In this document: positions 25,031-38,262 of the stretch, piece by piece
How the letters are laid out: each line of letters opens with the position of its first letter
Position numbering within the stretch: position 1 is the stretch's first letter
Source of the DNA: Muricea muricata
Taxonomy: Eukaryota > Cnidaria > Anthozoa > Malacalcyonacea > Plexauridae
Direction: 5' to 3'
Assembly: GCA_963855995.1 (NCBI GenBank)
Contig: OY979717.1
Span: 9,916,001 to 9,980,000, forward strand
DNA: 64,000 nt
Notes under the pieces: generated by a model
Told to the model about the DNA's origin: nothing
The model's input: the letters and a program-made list of their open reading frames with translations, nothing else
The model's database searches: none
Made by a program: the position numbers and the translations under genes

Positions 25031-26636
25031 TCATCGTGACCTTTGGACTAAACTTGACGGCAAATACAGCAGTATATCATGTGTTGCAGACTGAGCCGCA
25101 CTTTGTTCTTTTAGAAAGAGTTATACATGATGTACTTCACAAAACGACGAAAACCTCAAACTTTAAATAATATACCATTATAAGACAGTTTTGCCAAGAA
25201 AAATCATTTATATACATTGTATTTAATATACATCAATACCGTTAAAATTAAAGATCTATAATTAACGCGAGATATTACATCAATTCTTCAATTTGTTTAG
25301 TTTTACAAGTGTAACGTAGCATTTCCTATTTCCAAGCATTTGTGGTATGGCCATGGCCCATCATCCTTGTACATGTATCGACATATTCGACATAAATGTA
25401 AAAAATAATTTAAGAGCCAATGTCCGTGCACGTGCATGAACTTTCGTATTTTGTCAACAAAGTATCTATTTTGCGATGATTGTCAGTAATTAAAAACAGA
25501 AACAGAAAACAGAATAATTCTGTGTTAGGTCTGTAGTAAAACAACGACGAAGCTTGATTAAGACGCTACTTGTGAATAGCAGCATCGTTGTGTACGATGT
25601 TAGCTTGTCAACAGTAAAGATTTTTGAGCTGAGATCAGCATGGAACGGACGCAAATACGAATGCAGAATATCACAGGCAAATAAGAGATGTGTATGTTTT
25701 GGTCTATACTGATGCTGCTTGTCACAACACAAAAGCAATATCAGGCAACAGCTGTTCGAGCATATATAAACATTAATCACTTCACATAAAAATATACGCT
25801 AGAAGGCTCTACTACCTTTTACCTCGAACGATCCCTTGGTGCTGTGTTCGGTTTACTACGTCGCAATGTACGCTGAGAAGAAACATAAATGGTAATCCTT
25901 AGTGAAATCTTTAAAATACAGTAAGCTTTATCATATTATTGAGCCAATATATTGGCAACTGTATGTTCCGTAAGTTGTACATGATATGTACGTACATGCA
26001 CCGAATGCCCATACCTTAGTGAATATTGCGCCAATTCTCTTTTAGAAGTTTCTCGAGCTTGTATAATTTGTATTCGATCTTTTTGTAATTGCTGTCAAAA
26101 CATATCTTTTCCCGCGATATATGGGTGTTGTCATTCAATACTTTAGGTAGCGCTTAGGGGACTGGTGCTTATTCACGTGATCTAAAGCAAGTTCGCTTCT
26201 ATGTGTAATGACACATAATCTAGAGCTCATACAAATAAAATATGGATATTTCATTATCTCGAAAGGTTCATCATTGAACCGCAACATAGCGAACGCAGCT
26301 GTTGCGTTTTGTATAAAGTAACACAGTATTGAATGGCTTTACTTTATAGAGGCTACTGTTGCAAGGAAATGCTGCTGTAAAGCCATGAAGAATGCACAAA
26401 ATACAATAGGACTAAAAGTAACACAGTATTGTATATGACTGTACATAATTTCATATAAAGCAGTCACATTTATCGTTCTTAATTTAAAACGAGCAATCGA
26501 AGGCATTCTTTACACCTGAGCCAAACACGAGTGCACGGAGTGCTTTTGAACGAACTGTGGCACTTTGAAGCAATTTGTACGTAGGGCGAAGTATAAATAT
26601 TCCGCGTTCTTCCCATTCAAATTTTGGAGTAACTAC
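25031..26636 (-). CDS. unrecognised multi-exon gene between reticulon and TECR
   Basis: Five predicted exons chain without a stop and with matching phases: 26636-26516 (0 to 1), 26374-26343 (1 to 0), 26091-26015 (0 to 2), 25872-25823 (2 to 1), and 25107-25031 ending in TGA. They make 357 nt. Pieces of the product are FEWEERGIFILRPTYKLLQ, AFPCNSSLYK, QLQKDRIQIIQARETSKREL, VVNRTQHQGIVR and DILLYLPSSLVQRSR. The third exon is strongly helical and could form a coiled coil. The first coding exon with ATG was not found. A minus-strand TATATAAA at about 27113-27125 could be the promoter. I do not recognise the family. The chain could still be coincidence, but five concordant phases make a real gene more likely than not. 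Confidence 0.5.
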
Positions 26637-26639
26637 CTA

Positions 26640-27718
26640 GGTCAGAATGCAGATAATCACATTTTAGGAAATCCCATGTTGAATTTTCAAATTTTTCCCT
26701 GAGAGTATACCTCCGACCCTCTATGAGGACATGTTAAATTATTGCCAAAAGGTTATTATTTCATGTTACGCGGACGAATCTACTGTTCCTTGATTCCAGT
26801 CTCAGATCAGATCAGATCGAAGGCGGTACATGATTCGAACAACAGACCGTTAATTGCATTCAAATTTCAATCAAATTACAATCAACTCTCGTTTTCATGC
26901 TTGGTTCATTTTGTCCAGCAGTCTTTTCAAAATGTTATATTGTAATATTTCCAGAAACACAACGTTTTTCTCTGAGTAAATGATTTCTACTACAAATCCA
27001 TCCTAACCCCTATTACACAGAAGCCACAGAATGTAACCACATGAAAACGAGGCCATGTGTTAGGAACAGATGTAAAAATGGTCTGTATATGGCTATTAGA
27101 CACTGAACGCAATTTATATATCTAGAGAATGCGCTTCTATACTTTCGTCAGTCAAAAAGCGAAGCCAAAAACATGGCTGCCGCGTGACGTAAAACGCGTC
27201 ATATGACATCAGTCTACTTATTTTCTGGTGATTTACCACTGACCACAGCAAGCGATTACTGATTTAGTATATATTCAAAATCCATTCTCAAATATCTTGA
27301 TATTCGCAGAAATTCAGTCTTGGCATATCAGAACGGAATCTGAATAACATAGATCCATAGTCACATGTACAATTATTTTGCTGAAAATTAAGTCCATTTA
27401 TTTCGACCCAGTAGAAGTTTATTTGCATGTGTTTACAAAATGTCCGGAACTGTTGGAAAATTAACGAGTTTTCAACGGCAAAGAATTCGCTGTAGTTCTT
27501 TTAAAATGCTTGTCAGACTATGGGAATCAATTACTTTTGCTAGCAATTGTACTACTACTCTAAACCTAACTAATCAAATCATTCAGAACCAATATTATTA
27601 AACATCATAAATTAACTTTCCCCCTAATAAGCTCTGTCTAATTCAAGGTGTGTAATCAACAGAAAGATGGACAAAATATTACTTTACTACATAGAAGTAT
27701 CATTACGTTTTTCACCCT
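26640..27718. other. spacer between TECR and the unknown gene
   Basis: Expected to hold the TECR 3' end and the start of the gene at 25.0-26.6 kb. TATATAAA on the minus strand near 27.12 kb is the only signal noted. Confidence 0.35.
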
Positions 27719-30700
27719 CTAGAACAGAAACGGGATGATGCACTTCCGAGACTTGGGGTAATCTTGAAACTCCTTTCTATAATTTCTATGTTTTCCGTGG
27801 GCCCATTCTGCCATCTGAAGTAGCCCGGCTAAAGTGAATAGTCCAGCTATATATACAAAATGTCAAAAGTCTTGATTAGATTTGGTTTAGCAACTCCATA
27901 GTGGTCATGGTTGATGCATGCAGATAAGGTTGACACTTCCCTTAGATGTGAACACCCAAATAATATATGTATATCACAGAACTCAATCTAAATCCACACC
28001 AGGCAACTACCCGTGCAATACAGTTTTATACCTGGAAATGTTTGGGTCATCCCGGTGAAAAACATCCACGCCAAAACCTATGATAAAAAAATTATAAGGT
28101 AATAAGCATGACCACCAAATGCCACTATGATGCTTTGTTTTCTCTCTGGACTCCCTCTCACGGCCCCAACTCTACAATGTACGCAAAGTAACCGTTAATC
28201 TGGACAGGTTTTTCTTGCACGGATACTAACGGAACCACATAATATGCTCAAAGCTATAAACTTTAAGACAGATCGATAGCAATGTCCTTAGTTGTTTAGA
28301 TCATTTTTTTACAAAATACGTATCACCAAATGTCAAATAAACGGCGATTGTCAGACAACTTTACGCAAGATTGCCTTGGTTCACAGAAATTTATAAAAAG
28401 CCAGAAACCATTTATACCAGAAACCACTTTTCTGGAATACATTTATATTGAAATTCGAAATTGCCAGTAAAGCGTGTGGATATGACGTAATCCGTGAGAC
28501 TGCGAAATCATAGGCGAAGTATCCCCAGTAGCACAACTATGTATCCTTAATCTACGTCACGATTGTAATTCACCATAGCAAAAAAGATGGCGGATGTCAA
28601 TTTTACCAGAATGCATTACGGTCTGAAATAGGTTATTTTCACACGTGTTTCAATCCATTAGCTTTGCTTCTTGTCATTTTTTTCTAGGTATTCTTAGTTG
28701 ATACCCGCAATGCATTCAGGTAAAATCGACATGTCGCCATCTTTTTTGCTATGGTGAATTCATATTTCGGTACGCGTTTGGATTGCCTGATTTGGACGAT
28801 ATACCTCGTATGTGTAGTTTGGACAGGATACCAAATTAAACATCAATGACATTGGGTTTGATGTCGGATAAGGAATTCTTCTTACAGTTGAACCTAATAA
28901 GAAAAAATGTCATGCATTTAGTATACACAAACCTTGAAGTGTTTTTATGGATAAAAGGAAACTGTGGCCTCGTAGATAACTTGGTTATTTCGTTATGTTA
29001 CAGAACATAACTGTATTTATTATATGGTTATGGGTGTTTTACCGCATTTTCCATATTTTCACTAGTGAAAAACGCGTGTGTTTTCCCGCGGGATTTATAT
29101 GTTCTCTGTTCGCTTGTTTCGACTTCTGACCATATTGTTTTCACCACTTGAAAATAATATTCATGTCTTCGCGCCACTGTGTAATATCCTCTATGTATCC
29201 ACAACTATGTGACCTGTTAGGGTTAGGACTAATATTAATCCTAACACATAATTGTGCATATATACAGTTATGATCTGCAACATAATGAAATAAACGGTAG
29301 CTTTGCCAATCAAGGAAAGTGCTGTATCTGTGTCTCCACCTGGTATTTAGTGGGGGAAGAAGGGGTAGGGGTTTTCCTAAAAATTTGGAAAACTATTTTT
29401 TTCAAAATGCTGAATTTTAGATGGAAGCATTTCCTTTAGTTGTCTTGCTTCTCCATCAGGTAAATACCCAGGATGAGGTTTATGAAATATTCTTAAATTA
29501 ATGAAAATTTTGGATTATTTTTGAAACTTTATATTTCAGTGTGGAAGCACTGAATTTCAGGCTTTCAGATTACATAGATCTACTAATACGTGGTTCAGGG
29601 GAATCCATCTCTATAGTAAAAAAATCTTTGTAAATTTGAGGGAAAGCTCCCGCACAATCCCCAAAACCTTAAATACCCCCGTATATCGGGAAAAACAGTT
29701 CCTTCCGTTTGACTGCTGTTTTTTAATATTTGTGAGAAAACGTTATCAGTGCAGAGAGTTGTGTGCTGTCGCCATTTTCTGCCATTTTTTTTCTAAACTA
29801 TGCCATTACTATTATAACAAAGGTCACCAGATTTGTTCACAAATGACTAAATAACCTCTTACCTTTCGGTCGTAAATCTCGCAAGACACAATGAGAGACA
29901 AAATTTCCATATTCACCCAGCTAGATGTAAAAGAACTGTAATGCACCATAAATGAAATAAAACTTTACTGCTTCCTATAATTTATGAGTTACTGTGGTTA
30001 CATATACATAAGCCACCCGTCTTTTCACGAACAAAATACAGTCACGCATTATTGAAATTGGCTCAGCTATCATGCGACGTCGGCAAATACAGTTAAAACA
30101 AACTACGACTTGATAGTTCTTCACATCATACTAAACCCAACTCAATATTCTGACTCACAGTACTCTCTCCTATATGAAAAATATTTTCATATTTCTTACA
30201 GTATATACGATTATTTAGCTTACCAAGAAGCCAGCCAAACCAATGTAAATCTGACGGTCTCCAAAGGCTTTACAGAAATTGAAGAAAGAATAATAAATTA
30301 ATTATTGCAATGACCAGTATAACTGATATAAAGAGATTTTAGGTCTATTTTTGAGAACAAAGTACCTCAAATACAGTACCAAATACAATACCTGGTGGAG
30401 TGTATAGTGGATGATTCACATAGTAACTGACAAAAGCTGCAAATCCCCTGTAAAAGTATGATATCAAATCGAACATTTAGCCGCAAGATTTCTTCGGTAA
30501 CGTCCAATAGTAAGATTAAAAGCAGTGTCAAAATTTGCACTTCACATAGTCTAGCATGCACGTCCTAATCATCTTTAAATTTCATCATGGTGACACTTGG
30601 AAGTACAAACCAAACGCATAATGCATGCGTTCTTTCTTTACCGCCATTTTGGTAGAATGTTCTCGTTTTTGACAGCGAGAAATGAGTAATAAATGTTTAG

Positions 30701-33700
30701 ATATGACAAATAATATTTGTACTTCTTATTGTTTGTTTCTGAGTCCATGGAGAATCATTCCAAATGAAGGCAAATTCCAAACTGATGTGTTTGCAAAACA
30801 CGTACGTGTTTGAAAAACGTTTCTGGCGCGAAGTTGTTTTGATTTGACCATCATGGAATGTCAGACAAAACCAACATGGCCTAGCAGTACCGGCCACCTA
30901 ATACTGACATTGCGCTACATTTCTGCAGGAGAAATTGTACAGGTATATTCTATACTGGAACCAGTGTCTTCTAATTTAACAGCCCCAACTACTTGGCAAC
31001 CATTGTTAGAAATAGCTTACCAGTAATAGCTGCAGTTCTTTATATTCCAGGAAGCATCATGCAAGTTAACAAAGTAATAAAACAGAAAAATAATTGCAAT
31101 TAATAAACAGTCGTAGTGGAAAATCCTATTGCCCATTTCTCTCGAGCTTGCTCGAGAGCCCAAGAGGGCGTTTCCATCCTTCTCAAGCCGCTTCATATCT
31201 CCAATTCTAAATCGATAATTTCTTTATAGCAAAATATCAGATTCGATCTTGACATCGTTGTAATAAACTTTTAAGGTAGGATTATCAATTCGCATAACTG
31301 ATGCCACCAAAAATCTGGAACAAATTATCTACTCACCTTAAACAGATTTTTAATAGGCATAGTTCCTTTAGAGAATCTATGGACAAATAATGTTTCTAAA
31401 ATGCGTTTGATGTAGTGCAATGACCAACAACCAGCTGCAATCCTACAGAAATGCAAACGGATTTTTTTACTTTCACTCTCTAATATCATTAAATTATTTC
31501 ATGACCATGTAGTGCGCCAACAATGATAACAAATGATAATAATTACAGTTGAAATGAGTATTGTAATGTTATCTCCTATACTACACCTGCTTTCATCACC
31601 TATTAGCCTTGTAATAAAGTAAGACATAAATAAAAGATACGTTGTAATAATCTACCACGTTTTTACATAATTTACAACATCAAAAATACCATGCACTCAC
31701 CAGACGACAGATGCCCTAGGCTTAAGCGATGCTCGTGCACCGTAAATAAATGCAGGCCTTGCAGCAAACATTAGGTAGGCAAGAAGTGGGCCACTATATT
31801 CCGTAAAGAATACCTAAAGCAAGAAACAAACCAGGTGATATAAAAAATTTAAGTATTGCAAATAATGTTTCAGAAACATTCCTAACATTCTTTTGACATT
31901 TCTTTCTGTGTTGATACTTACAGTGGACCAGCCTATCTGTGGACCTGTTAAAATAACCAAATGAAAGTACATACTTTGTAATTCATGTTCAACATTAAAA
32001 TATACCGAAAAAGGAAATGTGAAAAAAGCTATTAACATGTACTCGTCTTTTTACTCAAATCGTCATACCTAAATCTTTAAAGTACAGCTTATTTTCCTCA
32101 GGAAGATCGAGATCAGCTAATTTGAGTTCATCTTTTATGGACTTCCCTCCTATTAAAGCAGGCAATATAGATCTGTTATGTATATAAAACTGTTTTATCC
32201 TTACATTAGTTTGTAGAATTATAGCATAATCTCTATACTTAAAAACCTTGTTCGATATAGAAATAAATATTGATCAGTTTTAGATTGTATATACTAGCAA
32301 TATGAACTAGACCAATATATATTTGTATATAAATATTCAAAAAATTAATATTTTGATAAAACTGTAACTGTGAAATTTTAACTACCAGACAACTCTGACT
32401 TCGTTTGTTCATTTTTAAGCCACACAGTAGACATTGGCCTTTGCATATCTATTGTTGCTGAAAAGGAGGACAACTGTGGGTATTATCATGACGTCAGTGC
32501 AACATGTCAATAAAGTCACTTACTCGTTTCTAATCTTAATGATTGTCGACTTGGATAATACTTTGGACCTGCGTGATAAAAAATAAAACCAGTTATAATT
32601 TGGGCACATGCATGCAGATCAATAGCAATTCCTAAGTACGCAAACTGTAGAACGATCATGATGATATTTTATTTCTTTATTGTTCTTCCAGATTGGAATG
32701 AACCTGGATTCAAGCCTTTTAACGATCATGATGATATAATAGCGCAAACGTTTAATCGCTGTCTGTATCTTAATATTTCATGAATGAGTCTGTTTTCCTG
32801 TTTAGTAGAATCAGAGATCCACCATGACACATTCAACAAGAAAATTGATTTTTAATATGTCAACAAAAATGATTCTTCCGCTACTCGCTAACTATGAGAA
32901 ATAGCTAGCGAGTAGAGTAGCCAATCAAATTACAGCATCTGCACTAGCATACCGTAGCATGATTTTATTGAAAGTAAATAGCGCTTGCAAGCGCGTAAGA
33001 TATGTTAGCTGGAGGTCTTAAAAGTGAATATTGTGTTGCAGCAGAGCCCCCTCTCCCAACAGTTTGCTTTATCACGTAACCGTCATAGTGGAGCGCAAAA
33101 AGCAACAAACTGATTGAACTTATACTTTTTCTCGACTTAAGATGAATTCACAAAGAAAAACTAAAATTACACAATAATTACATTTCAGATGTAGTTTATC
33201 TTTGACATCTTTTACTGTTGACGATTTGTCAAGCTGAAAAACATTATTTTTGAGAGTAAACCATAAACATTATGCAAACAGTGTAATGTTAAACAAATAT
33301 TATATAACACGTCGAGCATTTTCAAAACTTTTAAAATTGACTTTCAAATACTCTAACAATACTCAAAAAGTCGCAGAAAAATCCTGGCTTTATCAATTAT
33401 GCTTAAATACGGGTTTGGTAATGAGAGAAATCAATTAGATGATCACTTTCGACTACTATCAACGGCTTACAGTGTGGCAGCGAGGACTTGGGCTCTAGTG
33501 ATCAGGGTGAGGGGGGAGGGCTTGACGATAATATTTAGTAAAAAATAACATGTAAGATGTGGGGTACATGGACGGTCCATTTTTTTACTGCACGGTTTTA
33601 AAGGGTGCAATCAAACACAATGCAATGCGCACATTTGTTTACGTTACACAATAGTTGCCGCCATTTCCTAAGCTACGAAAATGGCTGCCTCTGATTCACT

Positions 33701-35907
33701 ACGTAAAGGAAACGGAAAGGAGGGTTGGTAGATTTGGTTGGAAATTACAAAGAAAACAAAAGGAGTATATATAACGGAAAACAAAGACATTTGTTACAAA
33801 TTTGGATATTTATTCATGTTATCAACAAATCCTTGCGTAAAGAAACGCACGGGTTGAATTGTGGTAGATGAATTTTGTGTTCTTAAAGTAAAGAGAAACG
33901 AATCCCAGAGTGATTGAGAGAACTCGAAATAACAACTACCATTTGCCGTGAGCTCTTTCTTTTGTCTATATGGTAGTAAGACCTGTATGTAACCTCTTAC
34001 AGCGTATTTAACATCTAATAAAATATATTAAATGTTGTTTCTGTAAGCTTTGATGTACATTTAATTATTTAATCTAAAAATGAACCTAGATACCATATTT
34101 TTGGCGGTAGATTTATAATTGGTTAGAATTTTTAGTTTATGGAAAAACGTCTTACCGCTTCAAACCCAGGAGAAAAATTTAAATGTGGCCGACATCCAGA
34201 AATACGCTTAGTTATGCCTAATTAGGCCTACGGTATGCTAATTGTCTCAAAGTATAGTATTAAGGATTCTTTCTGATATATCACGAAGAGATCCATATTT
34301 CCAGTTAGTTAAATGCAAACTGAAAGGTTGTGAAAACATTGAACATTTTAAATATAGGAATGAGGAAAGTTGGAGCAATGAACTATTAAGCTTCTCATTC
34401 CTATTCAAATTCATTTCTGAAAAACGAATCATCAAAAAACATGGACAAATTTCAAAGGAATAGGTTTATAGCAGTATAGAAACTGGCTACTTCTAATTTC
34501 TCCAGATTACTGCTTGTCAATATTAAAATGATGTTAAACATCATTTGTGAGGTGAAATGCATAACCAGCCAAGATCATGGCAGACTTCTCACATGTTTCA
34601 ATTAGAGTATCTGAAGAATCAAGCAAGATATAAAAAAGCTGAAAAAGACAATGATTTTTATTTGTTTATATTAAGTTCTTTCAAGTGAATATGGGCATGG
34701 TACTATAACTCTATACACCACCTCACCCTTCACCTCTGACAGGAATCAAATATAGTCTATAGGGTAGGAGAAAATTACAGTGAAAACTATAAACAATATA
34801 GGGAAAAAATGAGAGCTGAAAAAAACAGGGGAATGAAGTGGACAAGAGACGAGAATGAAAGACAGCCTTGTGGATCAGACTGACTCATATAACTAGGTGA
34901 AAAAGGAGGTTGGGACATTAGTATAGGTGAAGTATGTATTTAAAAAGTAAATATATATTATATACATACCAATGTTGTAAACCTTAGCAAATGAGAGTCA
35001 TTTGCAGAAAAGAGCACACTTCAATTTAGTACCATCCAAAACAGTTAATATTATTTATCAGTATCAATCATTTTGTTTAGTTATTTGGGATAAAGAAGTT
35101 TAGACTAAATAAACTGGGGATTTGTTTCCAAAATTATGATTTTTTGCAAGGATCAGATAATTAAGAAAGTTGAAGTGAGAGGAGCTAGGGATATATTAAG
35201 TAGGAGCTAGGGACAGAGAATTAATAATAAACCTAGATCATTGAAGAATTATATAAACATTCCTGCAAACAACAGTATCTTAGTATGTTCTAATATAAAG
35301 GTTCATATTGGGTAAGTATATTAATATATTAATTACATAGTCAAATCATTTTTAATTAAATTAAAAATATTAAAGTACAAAAGTACTACAAACATTTTCC
35401 AAAACAGCAATTTGCTTTCCATTGCTTACACCAACAATCTGAATCTGAATAAAAATAGAATGTTATCATTCATTGCATGTTAATGCACCAAATAATTCAA
35501 TAAATTCTGAAAAAGTTTTGGAAGATGAAAAATTTGGGCAATGTATATATCAGGGAGTCTCAGAACCAATGCACAAAACAGACTTTAACACCTTAATTCT
35601 TTCACTTAATTACCGGTACTAATAACAATTTTTTCTAGGATTTATATAGTATATTGAAAAAGATTGCAGGAAGTCTCAATTAGTGTTCCAATCACTTTAA
35701 CATTGAATCATTTTATGTGACAATGCATGTGAATATGTTGATATGCATGGCTCAATCATCTCCATATTTTAAAAATTTCCCCTTAATCAATCAAACTATG
35801 TACTAGGTTCTTTTACTACCTGAAATGAATTCTGTTTTATCACTTCATGAGATCCATGAAAAACTATATTTTGGCATACTTTAGTTGGTACTACTGACAC
35901 TCACCAT
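27719..35907 (-). CDS. TECR: very-long-chain trans-2,3-enoyl-CoA reductase
   Basis: Coding exons: 35907-35905 (ATG only), 35444-35394, 33233-33182, 32568-32524, 32149-32069, 31944-31922, 31813-31701, 31442-31337, 31037-31021 (17 nt), 30447-30392, 30267-30224, 29920-29863, 28893-28805, 28077-28032 and 27846-27719. They sum to 912 nt (303 residues; the human protein has 308). The enzyme performs the last, NADPH-dependent reduction of the fatty-acid elongation cycle in the ER membrane. Family landmarks: ubiquitin-like N-terminus ([17 protein letters not shown]); [31 protein letters not shown]; the [20 protein letters not shown] block, whose Lys-Arg pair is essential in yeast Tsc13; [26 protein letters not shown]; and the C-terminal KHRNYRKEF...IIPFLF. 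Several multi-pass hydrophobic stretches are present. The ATG-only first exon rests on a perfect GTGAGT donor right after ATG and is the weakest part. Confidence 0.93.
28566..28761. mobile_element. foldback element in a TECR intron
   Basis: AATTCACCATAGCAAAAAAG and CTTTTTTGCTATGGTGAATT are inverted ends. GATGGCGGATGTCAATTTTA mirrors TAAAATCGACATGTCGCCATC. Roughly 195 bp, non-coding. Confidence 0.7.
32386..32457 (-). other. possible in-frame cassette exon of TECR
   Basis: It has a strong acceptor (CCTCCTTTTCAG) and a weaker donor (GTAGTT). The 72 nt are open in the TECR frame, and both ends are phase 1. Inclusion would add 24 residues (containing [15 protein letters not shown]) after LRLET, with no frame change. 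The canonical human protein has no such insert. Confidence 0.35.
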
Positions 35908-35909
35908 GC

Positions 35910-36050
35910 TAAGGGCAACACCTACATTCACATTGCCATTCATCATCAAATTAGAGAGTGATCAACTCACTTGTACATGCTAGTTAGTCATAAGAATAGC
36001 TGGGTTTCACTCAACAATGTTTGGTGGTCAACTTTACACATAATTTGAGC
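35910..36050 (-). promoter_or_regulatory. presumed TECR leader and promoter region
   Basis: Sequence immediately upstream of the proposed ATG. No TATA box was identified; this is called from position only. Confidence 0.25.
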
Positions 36051-36054
36051 ACTG

Positions 36055-36415
36055 TTTTGTGCCCTGTGGAAGAGAGCAAAGTTCGTCAAATTGTATATGG
36101 GTGCTACCAAAATCAATACCTACAGTAAATAATAAATCTGATAACGGTGTTTCCATTTGGGTTGACCACCAAGCACTAAACATACCACAAGACTCAAACC
36201 CACATATTCTTGACTCGTACATCGGCCATGTTGGTGGTGAAGCACAAAAGAATATTTTATCAATTCTATTGTGCACACCAGCCATAGTGGGATTGCAACA
36301 TTTTCTCATGATTCCCGACAGATTAGTTGGAAGACAAGAATACACAGCTCCAGTCAATCAAGCTTATAGCATCATTGCATGCATTGTGCCAAAATTACAT
36401 GGCCCATCTATATAA
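36055..36415 (+). repeat. dispersed repeat, copy 2 (related to 16.62-16.83 kb)
   Basis: The strand reads HILDSYIGHVGGEAQKNIL in one frame and matches the reverse strand at 16.7 kb over about 150 bp. The open frame of 118 codons probably reflects the repeat's origin and not a host gene. Function unknown. Confidence 0.5.
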
Positions 36416-36787
36416 TCTGAATCAAGCAGGTCTTGCACAATTTTCTTGAATTATGCATGCTGCAAAGTGATAGTCAAATAATATTTAGTTTATCATGGTA
36501 TATGATTATTACATGTAACATGTTAGTGACGTTGCTATTGCTACTGCAAGTGATTCATATTTAATAAAGTCAATCGACGTGTAACTGATCGTAACAGACC
36601 ACACACATTTTATATACCATTACTACGCAAGTAATAGGAAAATGCACTATACGACAAATAAATACCTTCATTGTGTAATCTTGCAATAAAATAACTCACA
36701 AGTAAGACCGGCCCGACTAGGTTTTCCTCCAAAAGAAAATATCAAAATGAGCTATCAGCCTATCACTATCGGCATAGTACAAAACGT

Positions 36788-36925
36788 GGACTGGACCCTG
36801 GACTGGACGCAAAATTGGACTCAAAATTGGACTCAAAATTGGACCCAAAATTGCATATGATGTCGTAACGTTACGTTACATATACGGGCATGTTACATAT
36901 ACGGGCATGTTACATATACGGGCTA
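36788..36925. repeat. two short tandem repeats
   Basis: First about four copies of a 12-bp unit (CAAAATTGGACT), then three copies of a 17-bp unit (GTTACATATACGGGCAT). Confidence 0.75.
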
Positions 36926-38090
36926 CATTGCGTAATCCAATTTACACAGCCACAAATTGCGTGTTGAGTTACATTATATCGACGTGTTGACTAATCTATC
37001 GTGAAGTTTACACATGCCTGAAATTATGGTGAACTCTGTTGTAAAGCGCATTTTTAAAATTGAGTTATAACACATTTTCTCGAGTTCAGCGCACATATAT
37101 TATTGTACTTATATCTCTATATCCTATGGTACAATATGGCAATTAAGGCATTTTTTGTGTTCTAGCTCATTTCGTCTGAGATATTATAACATTGTCAGCT
37201 AATGAAGCATTTAACCATGGCATTTATTCGGCGCGACTTTCTGTCTTATGAATCAAAATACATGCGTTTATATAGTGTTTCTGGCATAATGTTAACTTTT
37301 CCATTTCATGCGGTCAAAGCTGAATGTCGTTAAACAAACTGTTGTATATCTAGTAACGCAAGCTAAGAGTTCACAGGACTTGTGCGTCATGATAATATCT
37401 TTAAGTCTATGCGTGCGTGTGTGCATTTCACAATACTAAGTGGCAGGAATTTGGGTGGATTCTCGCAATATTCAAGAATAATCTATGACTATACGAACAT
37501 CCATGACTGTATAGTCATGGATGTTCGTATAGTAATAGATTAATCGATCGAAGCTTCGTAAAACAAAACTCAGCGTCGCGCTTTCCAAGCTGAAGCGCTA
37601 TACACGTTAACGTTATAAACAGCAACATAGGTACCAAAATAAACACGAATTGCTGAGCTCCATTAAATTATTGAGCATGCGAAGACGGGGGTTGGTTGAG
37701 GGGATTCTCAGGTGCTCGACCAGCCTCTGTGCTCACAATAAATCAACAGAACACAATTTACTGTTACGATTATTTTTTTAATTTGTATTATAAAAGTACA
37801 AAATCGAATGAGATAAAGATATACTACTGGGCGGGCATGTCGCATTAAAAAAATTATTCGAATATTCCTACACTATTATGGAAAAATCTCGAAAGTTGCA
37901 ACAGAATTGTGTGCTATTATATTTGAAATAAAAATCAAACAACAATATAAAAATACCATTTACGTCAGTAACGTCACATTGTTAGTCAAAAAATATAAAT
38001 TTTTCCTGATATCAAGTTGCCTATCAATAATATAGACAACAGGAAACACAATTGACAACAGGGGAAAAATATCATTTACCAATACGGTTA
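36926..38090. other. intergenic with a perfect 20-bp hairpin
   Basis: Around 37488-37531, CTATACGAACATCCATGACT is followed after four bases by its exact inverse. No gene recognised in the rest. Confidence 0.5.
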
Positions 38091-38093
38091 TCT

Positions 38094-38262
38094 GGAAAAC
38101 ACGGACACCGGACAACGCGGACACGGACAACACGGACACGGACAACACGGACACGGATAACGCGGACACGGACAATGCGGACATGGACAACGCGGACACG
38201 GACAATGCGGACACGGACAACGCGGACAATGCGGACACGGACAACGCGGACAATGCGGACTG
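38094..38262. repeat. 15-bp minisatellite, array 1
   Basis: About eleven imperfect copies of GGACAACGCGGACAC, preceded by GGTTATCTGGAAAACACGGA. The 41-kb array is the same unit in the opposite orientation, with the mirrored flank. Open frames of Arg/Thr or Ser/Ala/Leu repeats through it are artefacts. Confidence 0.9.

Noticed and set aside
38094-38262. CRISPR-like regular repeat array
   Set aside because: Units are contiguous with no unique spacers, and the genome is eukaryotic.
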